From Dryocola clanedunensis_A (GTDB lineage: Bacteria; Pseudomonadota; Gammaproteobacteria; Enterobacterales; Enterobacteriaceae), in NCBI GenBank assembly GCA_038405435.1, contig JBBYHZ010000002.1: a stretch of 64,000 bases of DNA; one strand, given 5' to 3'. The notes under the pieces are model-generated. The model ran no database searches, was not told the DNA's origin, and saw only the letters and a program-made list of their open reading frames with translations. A program made the position numbers and the translations under genes. Numbering within the stretch: the first letter of the stretch is position 1; each line of letters begins with the position of its first letter. Shown piece by piece: positions 25,498-34,832 of this stretch.

Positions 25498-26268
25498 TCA
25501 AAGGCCTGCCTGGTAAACGGTAATAATCTCTGCCGCAACCGCCACGGCGATTTCCGCCGGGAGCTTGCCCTTCACGTCCGCAAGCCCCACCGGGCAGCGC
25601 ATGGTGGTGAGCTGCCGGGCCGTCACACCTTTTCCCGCCAGGCGATATTCAAAACGCTGACGTTTGGTCTGCGATCCAATCAGGCCAAAATAGCGGTAAT
25701 CCCCGCGCTTGAGTATCGCCTCGGCCAGCTCCAGATCGCGTGGATGATGGTGGGTCATGACGACAAAGTAGCTGTCCGGCGCGGCAGCCGCCACCGCATC
25801 AAGCGGATCTTCAGCGTGAACAGCCTTTACCCCATCCGGCACGTTTAAAAACTGATCCTGACGCTCATCGACCCAGGTAGTACGGCATGGCAGCGTCGCC
25901 AGCAGTGAGACGAGCGCTCTGCCAACGTGGCCCGCGCCAAATACGATTATCTGCGGCTGCGGCTGGATGAGCGGCTCGAACAGCACCTTCGTCATCCCTC
26001 CGCAGCACTGGCCCAGCCGCGCCCCCAGATTAAAGTGCTCCACCCTCGGCGTGCTGGCACTGTTTCCCAGCATCTCACGAGCCATCGCGATGCACTGAAA
26101 CTCCAGGTGCCCGCCGCCGATGGTCAGCCAGGTTTGTTCCGCCCCGACCACCATTTTTGTGCCGCCGTTACGCGGCACCGATCCTTTATCCTCCAGCACG
26201 GTGAGCAGAACGCAGGGTTCGCGACGCTCGCGCAGCTGCGACAGAATGCCGATCCACTCGTCGTTCAT
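25498..26268 (-). CDS. xdhC: XdhC-type molybdenum cofactor insertion/maturation protein
   Basis: XdhC/CoxI-family protein of 256 residues that sulfurates or delivers the molybdopterin cofactor to xanthine dehydrogenase. The N-terminal XdhC domain has VLEDKGSVPRNGGTKMVVG; the C-terminal Rossmann-like domain has IIVFGAGHVGRALV and VVMTHHHPRDLELAEA. It overlaps xdhB by four bases and is the last gene of the operon. It is an accessory protein, not part of the final enzyme. Confidence 0.9.
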   Translation of the reverse strand: MNDEWIGILSQLRERREPCVLLTVLEDKGSVPRNGGTKMVVGAEQTWLTIGGGHLEFQCIAMAREMLGNSASTPRVEHFNLGARLGQCCGGMTKVLFEPLIQPQPQIIVFGAGHVGRALVSLLATLPCRTTWVDERQDQFLNVPDGVKAVHAEDPLDAVAAAAPDSYFVVMTHHHPRDLELAEAILKRGDYRYFGLIGSQTKRQRFEYRLAGKGVTARQLTTMRCPVGLADVKGKLPAEIAVAVAAEIITVYQAGL

Positions 26269-28610
26269 TCTGCCTCCTGACAGCCCCAGAAGACCCGTTC
26301 AGGCGTAGCGGGAGCGTCCAGTAAGGGATGTTTGCGATAGCCGGTGACGCTGGCAACCGCATCCTGCAGGGCGCACCACACGGAGATGCCGAGCATAAAC
26401 GGCGGTTCGCCAACGGCCTTCGAGCGATAGACCGTCCGCTGCGGATTGGCGTGGTCGGCCAGCAGCGTAACGCGGAAGTCAGCGGGCGCATCGCCGATCG
26501 CCGGGATTTTGTAGCTCATCGGGCTGTCGGTCAGCAGCTGGCCTTTGTCGCTCCATACCAGCTCCTCGCAGGTCAGCCAGCCCGCGCCCTGAACAAAGCC
26601 CCCTTCTATCTGGGCGATATCCAGCGCCGGATTCAGGGAGGTGCCGACGTCATGCAGTATATCCGTGCGCAGCAGGCGATACTCCCCGGTCAGGGTATCG
26701 ACAATCACCTCCGAGCAGGCCGCGCCGTAGGAGAAGTAGTAGAACGGCTGCCCGCGCCCGGCGGCACGATCGTAATGAATGCCCGGCACCTTATAAAATC
26801 CGCTGGCGGAGAGCGGCAGCTGGTTCAGCCACGCCATATTTGCCACCTCTGCAAAGGTGAAATGATGACCGGGTACTTTAACTATGCCGTTGCGAAACTC
26901 GACCTGCTCCGCAGAACAGCGGTGTAACCCGCGAAGCATCTCCACCAGCCGATCTTTTATGGTCTGCGCCGCGATTTCTGCCGCCTTGCCGTTAAGATCG
27001 GTTCCGGAAGACGCAGCCGTCGGCGAGGTATTAGGCACTTTACCGGTGTTAGTAGCGCAGACCTGAATCTGCTCCAGAGGGATTTGCAGCACGCTGGCGA
27101 CAATCTGCGCCACTTTGGTGTTCAGCCCCTGGCCCATTTCCGTGCCGCCGTGGTTGAGCTGTACCGTGCCGTCGGTGTAGATAACAACCAGCGCTCCGGC
27201 CTGGTTCAGAAAGCTGGAGGTAAACGAGATGCCGAATTTAACAGGCGTCAGCGCCAGCCCGCGTTTGAGCACGGGACTCTGGCGATTAAACATTTCTATT
27301 TCTGCGCGCCGTGCCGCGTAGCCTGCGCTCTCTTCCAGCTGACGAGTGATTTCCGGCAGGATGTTGTGTTCAACCTTTTGATGGTAATGGGTAACGTTGC
27401 GCTCGTGCTCGCCGTAATAATTACGTTTGCGTACTTCGAGCGGGTCCAGCCCCAGCTCGCGGGCAATGTGGTCCATGATCTGCTCGATGGCCACCATGCC
27501 CTGCGGGCCGCCAAATCCCCGGTAGGCCGTATTGGAGGCCAGATTTGTACGGCAGCGATAGCCGGTAATCAGCGCGTCGCCAAGATAGTAGGCGTTGTCG
27601 GCGTGGAACATCGCCCGGTCGCAGATCGATCCTGAAAGATCCAGCGAATAGCCGCAGTTGGCCGCCAGATCGATAACCACGCCGTTCAGCATTCCCTCAT
27701 CGGTAAACCCCACGTCATAGCGCACAAAGAACGGGTGGCGTTTGCCGGTAATGCGCATATCGTCACGGCGTGAAACACGCATTTTTGCCGGGCGGCCGGT
27801 CAGTATTGCCGCCAGTGCGGCATGGCACGCAAAGCTGGCGGCCTGCGTCTCTTTGCCGCCGAAGCCGCCGCCCATGCGGCGCATATCGACGGTCACTTTA
27901 TTCATTGAAACGCCCAGTACCGAAGCCACCAGCTTCTGCACCTCCGTCGGGTGCTGGGTGGACGACCAGACCGTGACGCTGCCGTCCTCGCCGGGCTGCA
28001 CCATGGCAATCTGCCCTTCCAGATAAAAGTGCTCCTGGCCACCAATATGGAACTGGCCCTGAACGCGATGCGCAGCCGCCGCCAGCGCGGATTTTGCATC
28101 CCCGCGCTGATGGATATGCGGTTCCTGAACGTAGCTTTTCCGCGCCAGTGCGACTTCCACATCCAGCAGCGGCTCCAGAATTTGATATTCAATTTTTGCG
28201 AGCCGGGCTGCAGCGCGCGCGGCTTCCGGCGTTTCAGCGGCGACGGTCAGCACGACCTGTCCGTGATACTCGACTCTGTCTCTGGCAAACAGCGGATCGC
28301 CCGGCTCCAGCGGCCCGATATCCAGCTCGCCCGGCACATCCTGCCAGCCGAACACCCGCACCACGCCGGGAACGGCAAGGCAGGCGCTGACATCAATATT
28401 GGCGATTCTGGCGTGAGCATGTTCGCTGAGCACCGGACACAGGTGCAGCAGGCCGGGCGGCGTCGGCCTGTCGTCGATGTACTCCGCTTTGCCGCTGACC
28501 TGTTTATCGGCGCTTTCATGCCTGCGGCTGCGGCCCGCGCCGCCGGACAGCTCGCGGGCAAACTGTTCAACCAATGCCTGTTCAGAGAGGCTAACCGGGT
28601 TAGTTGACAT
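26265..28610 (-). CDS. xdhB: Xanthine dehydrogenase, molybdopterin-binding subunit
   Basis: Large subunit of 781 residues that hydroxylates hypoxanthine or xanthine at the molybdenum centre. It has the cofactor-binding glycine loop MRRMGGGFGGKETQAA, substrate-pocket segment TAYRGFGGPQGM, and the catalytic Glu in SKAVGEPPFMLGISVW. The layout matches the large subunit of bacterial XdhAB enzymes (as in Rhodobacter). Overlaps xdhA by 11 bases and xdhC by 4, so the three are translated together. Confidence 0.92.
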   Translation of the reverse strand: MSTNPVSLSEQALVEQFARELSGGAGRSRRHESADKQVSGKAEYIDDRPTPPGLLHLCPVLSEHAHARIANIDVSACLAVPGVVRVFGWQDVPGELDIGPLEPGDPLFARDRVEYHGQVVLTVAAETPEAARAAARLAKIEYQILEPLLDVEVALARKSYVQEPHIHQRGDAKSALAAAAHRVQGQFHIGGQEHFYLEGQIAMVQPGEDGSVTVWSSTQHPTEVQKLVASVLGVSMNKVTVDMRRMGGGFGGKETQAASFACHAALAAILTGRPAKMRVSRRDDMRITGKRHPFFVRYDVGFTDEGMLNGVVIDLAANCGYSLDLSGSICDRAMFHADNAYYLGDALITGYRCRTNLASNTAYRGFGGPQGMVAIEQIMDHIARELGLDPLEVRKRNYYGEHERNVTHYHQKVEHNILPEITRQLEESAGYAARRAEIEMFNRQSPVLKRGLALTPVKFGISFTSSFLNQAGALVVIYTDGTVQLNHGGTEMGQGLNTKVAQIVASVLQIPLEQIQVCATNTGKVPNTSPTAASSGTDLNGKAAEIAAQTIKDRLVEMLRGLHRCSAEQVEFRNGIVKVPGHHFTFAEVANMAWLNQLPLSASGFYKVPGIHYDRAAGRGQPFYYFSYGAACSEVIVDTLTGEYRLLRTDILHDVGTSLNPALDIAQIEGGFVQGAGWLTCEELVWSDKGQLLTDSPMSYKIPAIGDAPADFRVTLLADHANPQRTVYRSKAVGEPPFMLGISVWCALQDAVASVTGYRKHPLLDAPATPERVFWGCQEAE

Positions 28611-30036
28611 AATTCTGCACCTCCAGCGGCATTTGGGCTTCGCTGCTTTGCAGCATCAGGCGGCGCAGCAGGTTTTGCGCCACGGCAAGGCGGTAGCGAC
28701 CGCTGCCGCGAAAATCACTCAGCGGCTGGAAATCTTCTGCCAGCGCCTGACTGGCCGCTGCCAGCGTCTGTTGGTTAAACGGCTGGCCAATCAGCGCCTG
28801 CTCGCAGTGCTTTGCTCTGGCAGGGACGGCAGCCATGCCACCGAAGGCAACGCTGGCGCTCATCACTACGCCTTCGTTGAGATGAAGGTTAAACGCGCCT
28901 AGCACGGTAGAAATATCGTCGTCCATGCGTTTAGAAACTTTCCAGACTTTGAAATTTGGTGACAGTGTCACGCGTGGTATAAGGATATGGCTGATAAACT
29001 CCCCTGCGGCCAGGGCGGTCTGCCGGTAGCCGAGGAAGAACTGCCCGAGCGGCAGCCTGCGAGTCTCGGCCCCGCCGCGCAGTTCAAGCACCGCATCCAG
29101 CGCCAGCAGCACTGGCGCGCAGTCCCCTATGGGTGAAGCGTTTGCCAGATTGCCGCCGAGGGTGCCGTGGTTACGAATCTGCCGGGAGGCAAAGCGCTCC
29201 AGCAGCAGGCTGAACGCCGGGATATGGCCGGCCAGCGCCTGCTGACAGACCTGTAAAGTGGCGGCGGAGCCAATGCGGATCTCATCGGCGGTGACGGTTA
29301 TCTCCTGCAGCTCTTTTATCTGGCTGATGCCGATGATTAAAGGCATCGTTTTGTACTGCTGGGTGATGGTCAGCGCCAGATCGGTGCCGCCCGCCAGCAG
29401 CCGGGCCTCGGGGTTTTGCAGATAAATCTCCGCCAGCCGGTCGAGGCTTTTCGGCAGCAGGCAGCGGCTGGATTTCATTAATATTGCGGTATCCGGGCTG
29501 CTCATCGCCTCCAGCCGACGGGCGGTCTGCTCTTCCAGCGGAGTGAACCGATCTTCGGACATGTTACAGGCCCGCTCCACCGCCTCAATGATTGGCCGGT
29601 AGCCCGTGCAGCGGCACAGGTTGCCGCCGAGATGCTGTTCAATATCGTGACGGCTGACCGTCGCCTGCGTCTTTTGCAGCGCAAACGTGGACATCACGAA
29701 GCCCGGCGTGCAGAAGCCGCACTGTGACGCGTGGCAGTCCGCCATCGCCTGCTGTACCGGGTGAAGCGTGCCGTTATCGGCAAGATCTTCCACCGTCAGC
29801 AGCTGTTTGCCGTCGAGCTGACCGATCAGCGTGATGCAGCTGTTCGCCGTGTCATACCGCATCTTCCCGCCGTCGCTGCTGCCCAGCACAACGGTGCAGG
29901 CCCCGCAATCCCCGGATGCGCAGCCCTCCTTTGTGCCGCAGCGCCGTTCGCTGCCGCGCAGCCAGTTCAGCACGGTGGTATTGGGATCGACATCATCCAG
30001 CGTTTTCACCGTCTGATTAAGCAGAAACTGGATCAT
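28600..30036 (-). CDS. xdhA: Xanthine dehydrogenase, [2Fe-2S]/FAD subunit
   Basis: Protein of 478 residues combining two [2Fe-2S] clusters and FAD. The N-terminal ferredoxin shows CGTKEGCASGDCGACTVV, the second cluster domain CGFCTPGFV and NLCRCTGYRP. The FAD-binding half has LLAGGTDLAL and NHGTLGGNLANASPIGD. It transfers electrons from the Mo subunit to NAD. ATG 30036 overlaps the guaD stop (ATGA); an in-frame upstream start would lie inside guaD. Confidence 0.92.
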   Translation of the reverse strand: MIQFLLNQTVKTLDDVDPNTTVLNWLRGSERRCGTKEGCASGDCGACTVVLGSSDGGKMRYDTANSCITLIGQLDGKQLLTVEDLADNGTLHPVQQAMADCHASQCGFCTPGFVMSTFALQKTQATVSRHDIEQHLGGNLCRCTGYRPIIEAVERACNMSEDRFTPLEEQTARRLEAMSSPDTAILMKSSRCLLPKSLDRLAEIYLQNPEARLLAGGTDLALTITQQYKTMPLIIGISQIKELQEITVTADEIRIGSAATLQVCQQALAGHIPAFSLLLERFASRQIRNHGTLGGNLANASPIGDCAPVLLALDAVLELRGGAETRRLPLGQFFLGYRQTALAAGEFISHILIPRVTLSPNFKVWKVSKRMDDDISTVLGAFNLHLNEGVVMSASVAFGGMAAVPARAKHCEQALIGQPFNQQTLAAASQALAEDFQPLSDFRGSGRYRLAVAQNLLRRLMLQSSEAQMPLEVQNYVN

Positions 30037-31364
30037 GCCGCCACCTCCAGCGCGTCGCGCTGCCAGGCGCATTTTCCGTCGATCCATGTTTGCCAGATAT
30101 TGCGGTCATCCCCGAGCGTCATCAGGATAAACAGCTTCTCGTAGATGTCGCGGCTACTGGCGTAGCGCAGTTTTTGCAACGGGGTAACCACCGGGTCGAG
30201 GATCACGAAGTCGGCCTCTTTGCCGGTCTGGAAGTTGCCAATCTTGCCGTCCAGATCCAGCGCGTGCGCGCCGCCCAGGGTGGCATGGTAAAAAGCTTCG
30301 CACGCTGACAGACGATAGCTTTGCAGCTGCGCCACCTTGTAGGCCTCCGCCAGGGTTTGCAGCATATTAAACGTCGTCCCTGCGCCCACGTCGGTGCCGA
30401 TTCCCATGCGAACCTGCTTATGCTGGCACTGTTTCAGGTTAAACAGGCCGCTGCCGAGAAACAGGTTTGAGGTCGGGCAAAAAGCCAGAGATGAGTCCGT
30501 CTCGTGCAGGCAGTCCCACTCGCATTCCTGAAGATGGATCCCGTGGGCAAACACGCTGCGTTTGCCCGTCAGATTGTAGTGATGGTAGACGCCGAGATAG
30601 CTGGCGTGCTCGGGCCACAGGGCTTTGACCCAGTCCACTTCGCTGCTGTTTTCGCTCAGATGGGTATGGACCCAGGTGTCCGGGAACTCTTCGCGCAGCT
30701 TCTGCACCGCCGCCAGTAACTCCGGGGAGGATGTGGGGGCAAAACGTGGCGTAAGCGCGTAGTTCAGACGGCCCCGTTTGTGCCAGCGCAGAATCAGCTC
30801 CCGCGTCTGCCGGTAGCTCTGCTCCGGGGTTTCCGTCAGGTATTCCGGCGCGTTGCGGTCCATCATGACCTTTCCGGCAATCATCCGCATGCCGACATGC
30901 TCCGCCGCGCTGAACAGCGCATCCACCGACTGCGGGTGTACCGTGCCAAAGACCAGGGCCGTGGTCGTGCCGTTGCTTAATAGCTGGCTGAGGAAGAATG
31001 CCGACATCCGCGCCGCATGGTCGCGGCATTGATACTGGCTCTCCACCGGGAAGGTGTAGGTCTCCAGCCACTCCAGAAGCTGCTCGCCGTAGGCACCGAT
31101 CATCTCCGTCTGCGGATAGTGCAGATGGGTATCCACGAAGCCCGGCAGGATCAGCTTGTCGCGGCTGTCCAGATAGTCCGTTTCATGGCGCAGCAGGCCG
31201 CGCCCTTCTTCCCAGGGTAACAGCGCGGCAATGGTGCCGCCGTTCAGAAACAGAAGGCCGTCGTCCAGATGCCGGGCGTTGGCCTTCAGCGCCTCGGGGC
31301 TGGCTCCCACCTTCGCGATATCAAAAAACTGGCCGCGTATCGCCTGCGTATAATTAACTGCCAT
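30033..31364 (-). CDS. guaD: Guanine deaminase GuaD
   Basis: Amidohydrolase of 443 residues deaminating guanine to xanthine, the substrate of the downstream dehydrogenase. Zinc-binding motifs are PGFVDTHLHYPQTE, the later VHTHLSENSSE and FAHGIHL, and the final Asp in GIGTDVGAG. Length is typical for the GuaD family. First gene of a four-gene operon guaD-xdhA-xdhB-xdhC, whose promoter must lie in the 251-base gap before ydfG. No urate-degrading gene is present, so urate would be exported or degraded elsewhere. Confidence 0.93.
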   Translation of the reverse strand: MAVNYTQAIRGQFFDIAKVGASPEALKANARHLDDGLLFLNGGTIAALLPWEEGRGLLRHETDYLDSRDKLILPGFVDTHLHYPQTEMIGAYGEQLLEWLETYTFPVESQYQCRDHAARMSAFFLSQLLSNGTTTALVFGTVHPQSVDALFSAAEHVGMRMIAGKVMMDRNAPEYLTETPEQSYRQTRELILRWHKRGRLNYALTPRFAPTSSPELLAAVQKLREEFPDTWVHTHLSENSSEVDWVKALWPEHASYLGVYHHYNLTGKRSVFAHGIHLQECEWDCLHETDSSLAFCPTSNLFLGSGLFNLKQCQHKQVRMGIGTDVGAGTTFNMLQTLAEAYKVAQLQSYRLSACEAFYHATLGGAHALDLDGKIGNFQTGKEADFVILDPVVTPLQKLRYASSRDIYEKLFILMTLGDDRNIWQTWIDGKCAWQRDALEVAA

Positions 31365-31403
31365 CGCCGTACCCGCTATGTGCTGAGGAATAGTTAATGT
31401 TCT

Positions 31404-31470
31404 GTTGCAACGTTGATGCCAGGTTGCAAAACCATGGCAAACGGTTGCTTTACCACTCCGTTGCGCAACG
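31404..31470. promoter_or_regulatory. Palindrome cluster between guaD and ydfG, including a PurR-like box
   Basis: Four related elements occur within 67 bases: GTTGCAAC (31404-31411), GGTTGCAAAACC (31422-31433), a PurR-like box with the 12-base core GCAAACGGTTGC (31437-31448, one mismatch to GCAAACGTTTGC), and the perfect palindrome CGTTGCGCAACG (31459-31470). They lie in front of guaD. A purine-responsive regulator is the likeliest reader. No regulator gene is in the operon. Confidence 0.5.
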
Positions 31471-31615
31471 AAAGAGCAATGCTCACAAACTGCACCCGCA
31501 TGTGGCAGCGGATGCGCCTTCCTGCACTACTTTCGCGCAGCGCGAAACTTCGTTTATCGCAGGCCGGGTAGCCATGCTAAGGTATTAAGACGTAAAAGCG
31601 TTGAGGAACAGTGAC

Positions 31616-32365
31616 ATGATTATTATGGTAACCGGCGCCACCGCTGGCTTTGGCGAGAGCATCACCCGTCGTTTTATTCAGAACGGACACAAAGTAATTG
31701 CTACCGGCCGTCGCCAGGAGCGCTTACAGGAGCTGCAGGAAGAGCTGGGCGACAGCGTCCTCACCCTGCAGCTGGACGTGCGTAACCGTGCCGCCATCGA
31801 ACAGGCGATGGAGCACCTGCCTGCCGAATGGCGCGACATTGATATTCTGGTGAACAACGCCGGTCTGGCGCTGGGTATGGAGCCTGCCCACAAGGCCGAT
31901 GCCGACGACTGGGAAACAATGATCGACACCAACAATAAAGGCCTGGTGTACATGACCCGCGCGGTGCTGCCGGGCATGGTTGAGCGCAACCGCGGTCATA
32001 TCATTAATATCGGCTCAACCGCCGGGAGCTGGCCTTATGCTGGCGGCAACGTTTACGGCGCGACCAAGGCGTTCGTTCGCCAGTTCAGCCTTAACCTGCG
32101 TACCGACCTGCATAAAACGGCGATTCGCGTGACCGATATCGAACCCGGTCTGGTGGAAGGAACAGAATTCTCTAACGTGCGCTTTAAGGGCGATGACGAA
32201 AAAGTGGGTAAAACCTACGAAAACGCCAACGCGCTGACGCCGGAAGACGTGACGGAAGCCGTCTGGTGGGTGGCAACGCTGCCGAAGCACGTCAACATCA
32301 ACACCCTTGAGATGATGCCGGTCAGCCAGACCTTTGCCGGGCTAAGCGTTCACCGCGAAGGCTAA
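31616..32365 (+). CDS. ydfG: NADP-dependent 3-hydroxy acid dehydrogenase YdfG
   Basis: Short-chain dehydrogenase of 249 residues oxidising serine, allo-threonine and other 3-hydroxy acids, also active on malonic semialdehyde. The cofactor motif VTGATAGFG, the NNAG motif in LVNNAGLALG and the active-site Ser/Tyr/Lys in INIGSTAGSWP...VYGATKAF are all present. ATG 31616 follows GAGGAA and matches the E. coli start; a longer reading adds five residues. Nearly identical in layout to the E. coli protein. Confidence 0.94.
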   Translation: MIIMVTGATAGFGESITRRFIQNGHKVIATGRRQERLQELQEELGDSVLTLQLDVRNRAAIEQAMEHLPAEWRDIDILVNNAGLALGMEPAHKADADDWETMIDTNNKGLVYMTRAVLPGMVERNRGHIINIGSTAGSWPYAGGNVYGATKAFVRQFSLNLRTDLHKTAIRVTDIEPGLVEGTEFSNVRFKGDDEKVGKTYENANALTPEDVTEAVWWVATLPKHVNINTLEMMPVSQTFAGLSVHREG

Positions 32366-32408
32366 TCCTTTTTCCCTACCCGGATTGCAGGTTCGGGTAT
32401 GGGAGATC

Positions 32409-32422
32409 CCACCGATCGGTGG
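32409..32422. promoter_or_regulatory. Perfect palindrome between ydfG and rspR
   Basis: CCACCGATCGGTGG is a perfect 14-base palindrome 36 bases upstream of the rspR start. It may be an operator, perhaps for RspR itself, or the lower part of a ydfG 3' hairpin; no T-run follows, which favours an operator. Confidence 0.45.
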
Positions 32423-32458
32423 TAAATTTAGTTAAGTTTTCTAAATAAGAACAAAGCC

Positions 32459-33145
32459 ATGCCATCACCTTCGGTTCTCAATCCTACGCAGCCCGTTAAT
32501 CAGCAAATCTATCGTATTCTGCGCAGCGATATCGTTCGTTGTTTGATCCCTCCAGGCACCCCGCTTTCTGAAAAAGAAGTTTCCGTACGGTTTAACGTTT
32601 CCCGCCAGCCGGTGCGCGAAGCGTTTATCAAGCTCGCCGAAACGGGCCTGGTGCAGATACGCCCGCAGCGTGGAACCTACGTGAACCGAATTTCCGTCAC
32701 GCATGTCAAAAACGGCTGTTTTATCCGCGAGGCGATTGAGCGAGCGGTGGTGAAACGGGCGGCGAGCATGGCGACGGACAGCCATCTTTATCAGATTGAA
32801 CAGCTTCTGAATCAGCAGCGCATAGCGATTGATCGAAATCAGCTGGACGACTTTTTCCAGCTGGATGACGAGTTTCACCATCAGCTCGCGCTGGTGGCGG
32901 ACTGCCAGCTGGCGTGGGACACGGTGGAGAATATCAAGGCATCAATGGACCGGGTGCGTTATATGAGCCTCGATCACGTCTCCCCGCCGGACATGCTGCT
33001 GGCGCAGCATTACGACATTTTCGAAGCGTTACAAAGGCATAATGAGCACGATGTGGATCAGGCGATGCACCGCCATCTGCATGAGATAAGCCAGTCCATC
33101 CTATTGATTCGTCAGGAGAACAAAGACTGGTTTAGCGAGGAGTGA
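32459..33145 (+). CDS. rspR: GntR/FadR-family repressor RspR (YdfH)
   Basis: Protein of 228 residues with an N-terminal GntR winged helix (about 15-75: PVNQQIYRILRSDIV and RFNVSRQPVREAFIKLAETG) and a C-terminal all-helical FCD effector domain (DDEFHHQLALVADC...HYDIFEALQRHNEHD). It matches E. coli RspR, the repressor of rspA and rspB, along its whole length. Transcribed divergently from the operon it should control, whose last gene ydfI starts facing it. The effector is probably a sugar acid of the pathway. Confidence 0.93.
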   Translation: MPSPSVLNPTQPVNQQIYRILRSDIVRCLIPPGTPLSEKEVSVRFNVSRQPVREAFIKLAETGLVQIRPQRGTYVNRISVTHVKNGCFIREAIERAVVKRAASMATDSHLYQIEQLLNQQRIAIDRNQLDDFFQLDDEFHHQLALVADCQLAWDTVENIKASMDRVRYMSLDHVSPPDMLLAQHYDIFEALQRHNEHDVDQAMHRHLHEISQSILLIRQENKDWFSEE

Positions 33146-33177
33146 TATTACACGGAAGTGTAAGGTGCTTACGCTTT

Positions 33178-33232
33178 CGTAGGTCGGATAAGCAAAGCGT
33201 CATCCGACAAAATCTGACGGATGACGCCGGGC
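33178..33232. repeat. REP/BIME between convergent rspR and ydfI
   Basis: GTCGGATAAGCAAAGCGTCATCCGAC is followed by a second half GACGGATGACGCCGGGCC, just before the ydfI stop. The gap between rspR and ydfI is only 90 bases, so the small gene ydfZ found here in E. coli is absent. Confidence 0.8.
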
Positions 33233-33235
33233 CAA

Positions 33236-34687
33236 TCAGTACTTCGCCACCGTTGCTTTAGCGCCGTTTTCACGCACCGCAAGATAAGCTTCTGTCACCT
33301 GCTTCACGAATTTCTCGTTTGCCGGTAAATCTTCGCCAAAGATGGTTTTCAGCCCCAGCAGCGCCTGCACGCGGGCTTCCCCTTCCTTGCTTCCTGACAC
33401 CGCCTGCTGAATCGACGGCAGAAGCGGATCGCTGACCTCGATTTTTTCGCCCTGCTCGTCCACGCCGCCGACGTAGCGCATCCAGCCCGCCACGCCCAGC
33501 GCCAGCAGATCGAAACGGCTGCCGTTCGCCAGATGCCAGCGAATGGAGTCCAGCCAGCGCTGCGGAAGCTTCTGGCTGCCGTCCATGGCGATTTGCCAGG
33601 TGCGGTGCTTCAGGGCCGGGTTGGTGTAGCGGGCAATCAGCGAATCTGCGTACTTGCCTAAATCAACGCCCTGCACCTTAAGCGTAGGAGCCTGTTCGTT
33701 AAGCATCAGCGCATGGGCCATGCGGCGGTAGTTTTCATCCTGCATGCAGTCAGAAATATGCTGGTAGCCCGCCAGATAGCCCAGATAGGCCAGGAAGGAG
33801 TGGCTGCCGTTAAGCATTCGCAGCTTCATCTCTTCAAACGGCAGCACGTCCTTAACCAGTTCAGCGCCTGCTTTTTCCCACGCTGGACGCCCGGCAACGA
33901 AATTATCTTCGATAACCCACTGGCGGAACGGCTCACAGGCCACCGCAGCCGGATCCGCTACGCCCGTCGCCTGCTCAACCAGCGCCAGGGTTTCTGGCGT
34001 CACGGCAGGCACAATACGGTCTACCATCGTTGACGGGAACGTGACGTTAGCTTTGATCCAGGCACCCAGTTCCGGACTGATGGCCTCGGCTAAAGCGGTG
34101 ATCACGTTGCGGGTCACATGGCCGTTTTCCGGCATGTTGTCGCAGGACATCACGCTAAACGGGGGCAGCCCGGCTGCTTTACGGCGCGCCAGCGCTTCGA
34201 CAATCACGCCAGGTGCGGACTGCGGCTGGTGCGGGTTTGCCAGGTCATGCACGATAAACGGGTGATCCATCAGGATTGTCCCCGTGGCAGGAGCGTGGCA
34301 GTAGCCCTTTTCCGTCACGGTAAGGGAAACAATCGCCACTTCTGGCTGCATCATGGCATCAAATACGGCCTCCAGGCCGTCAACCTGAGCGTGAAGCGCC
34401 TTTTTCACTACGCCCACCACGCGGCACTGCCAGCCATCGGCGGACATTTCAGCCACGCTGTACAGTTTATCCTGCTGTTTGAGGTCGGCAATCTGCTGTT
34501 CGCCGCCGACCAGGTTTACTTCGCAGTAGCCCCAGTCGCTGCCGTGCTCCTGAGCAAGGATATCGGCATAAACGGCCTGGTGCGCGCGATGAAACGCGCC
34601 GAAGCCCAGGTGCACGATGCGCGGGACAAGTTTATTACGGTCGTAGTGCGGCACGGTGGCTTTTGCAGTTAAGAGCTTGTTTTCCAT
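33236..34687 (-). CDS. ydfI: Mannitol dehydrogenase-family oxidoreductase (YdfI), probable D-mannonate oxidoreductase
   Basis: NAD-dependent long-chain polyol/sugar-acid dehydrogenase of 483 residues, resembling UxuB, which interconverts D-fructuronate and D-mannonate. It shows VHLGFGAFHRAHQA at the N-terminus, SCDNMPENGHVTRNV and TVTEKGYCH in the cofactor domain, and KLRMLNGSHSFLAYLG with the catalytic Lys/Asn/His region. It is the last gene of the rspA operon. Fructuronate reductase activity is inferred from family and neighbours. Confidence 0.9.
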   Translation of the reverse strand: MENKLLTAKATVPHYDRNKLVPRIVHLGFGAFHRAHQAVYADILAQEHGSDWGYCEVNLVGGEQQIADLKQQDKLYSVAEMSADGWQCRVVGVVKKALHAQVDGLEAVFDAMMQPEVAIVSLTVTEKGYCHAPATGTILMDHPFIVHDLANPHQPQSAPGVIVEALARRKAAGLPPFSVMSCDNMPENGHVTRNVITALAEAISPELGAWIKANVTFPSTMVDRIVPAVTPETLALVEQATGVADPAAVACEPFRQWVIEDNFVAGRPAWEKAGAELVKDVLPFEEMKLRMLNGSHSFLAYLGYLAGYQHISDCMQDENYRRMAHALMLNEQAPTLKVQGVDLGKYADSLIARYTNPALKHRTWQIAMDGSQKLPQRWLDSIRWHLANGSRFDLLALGVAGWMRYVGGVDEQGEKIEVSDPLLPSIQQAVSGSKEGEARVQALLGLKTIFGEDLPANEKFVKQVTEAYLAVRENGAKATVAKY

Positions 34688-34723
34688 TTTAAAACTCGCT
34701 GTTTAGGGATCTCGGGACAGCTA

Positions 34724-34747
34724 CAGACTACCTGCTATGGTAGTCTG
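34724..34747. promoter_or_regulatory. Inverted repeat upstream of ydfI, candidate RspR operator
   Basis: Perfect 9-base arms CAGACTACC and GGTAGTCTG around TGCTAT, 37 bases before the ydfI start. On the minus strand it reads ACTACCATA, a 9-mer found again at 39965-39973 upstream of rspA. No T-run follows, so an operator fits better than a terminator. Confidence 0.5.
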
Positions 34748-34832
34748 CATTTTGATTTGAATTAATGTTCCGGCGTTTGGTATGACACAAATTCATAATT
34801 TGTATGACAACTCACAAAATGGCCAGCCGCAC

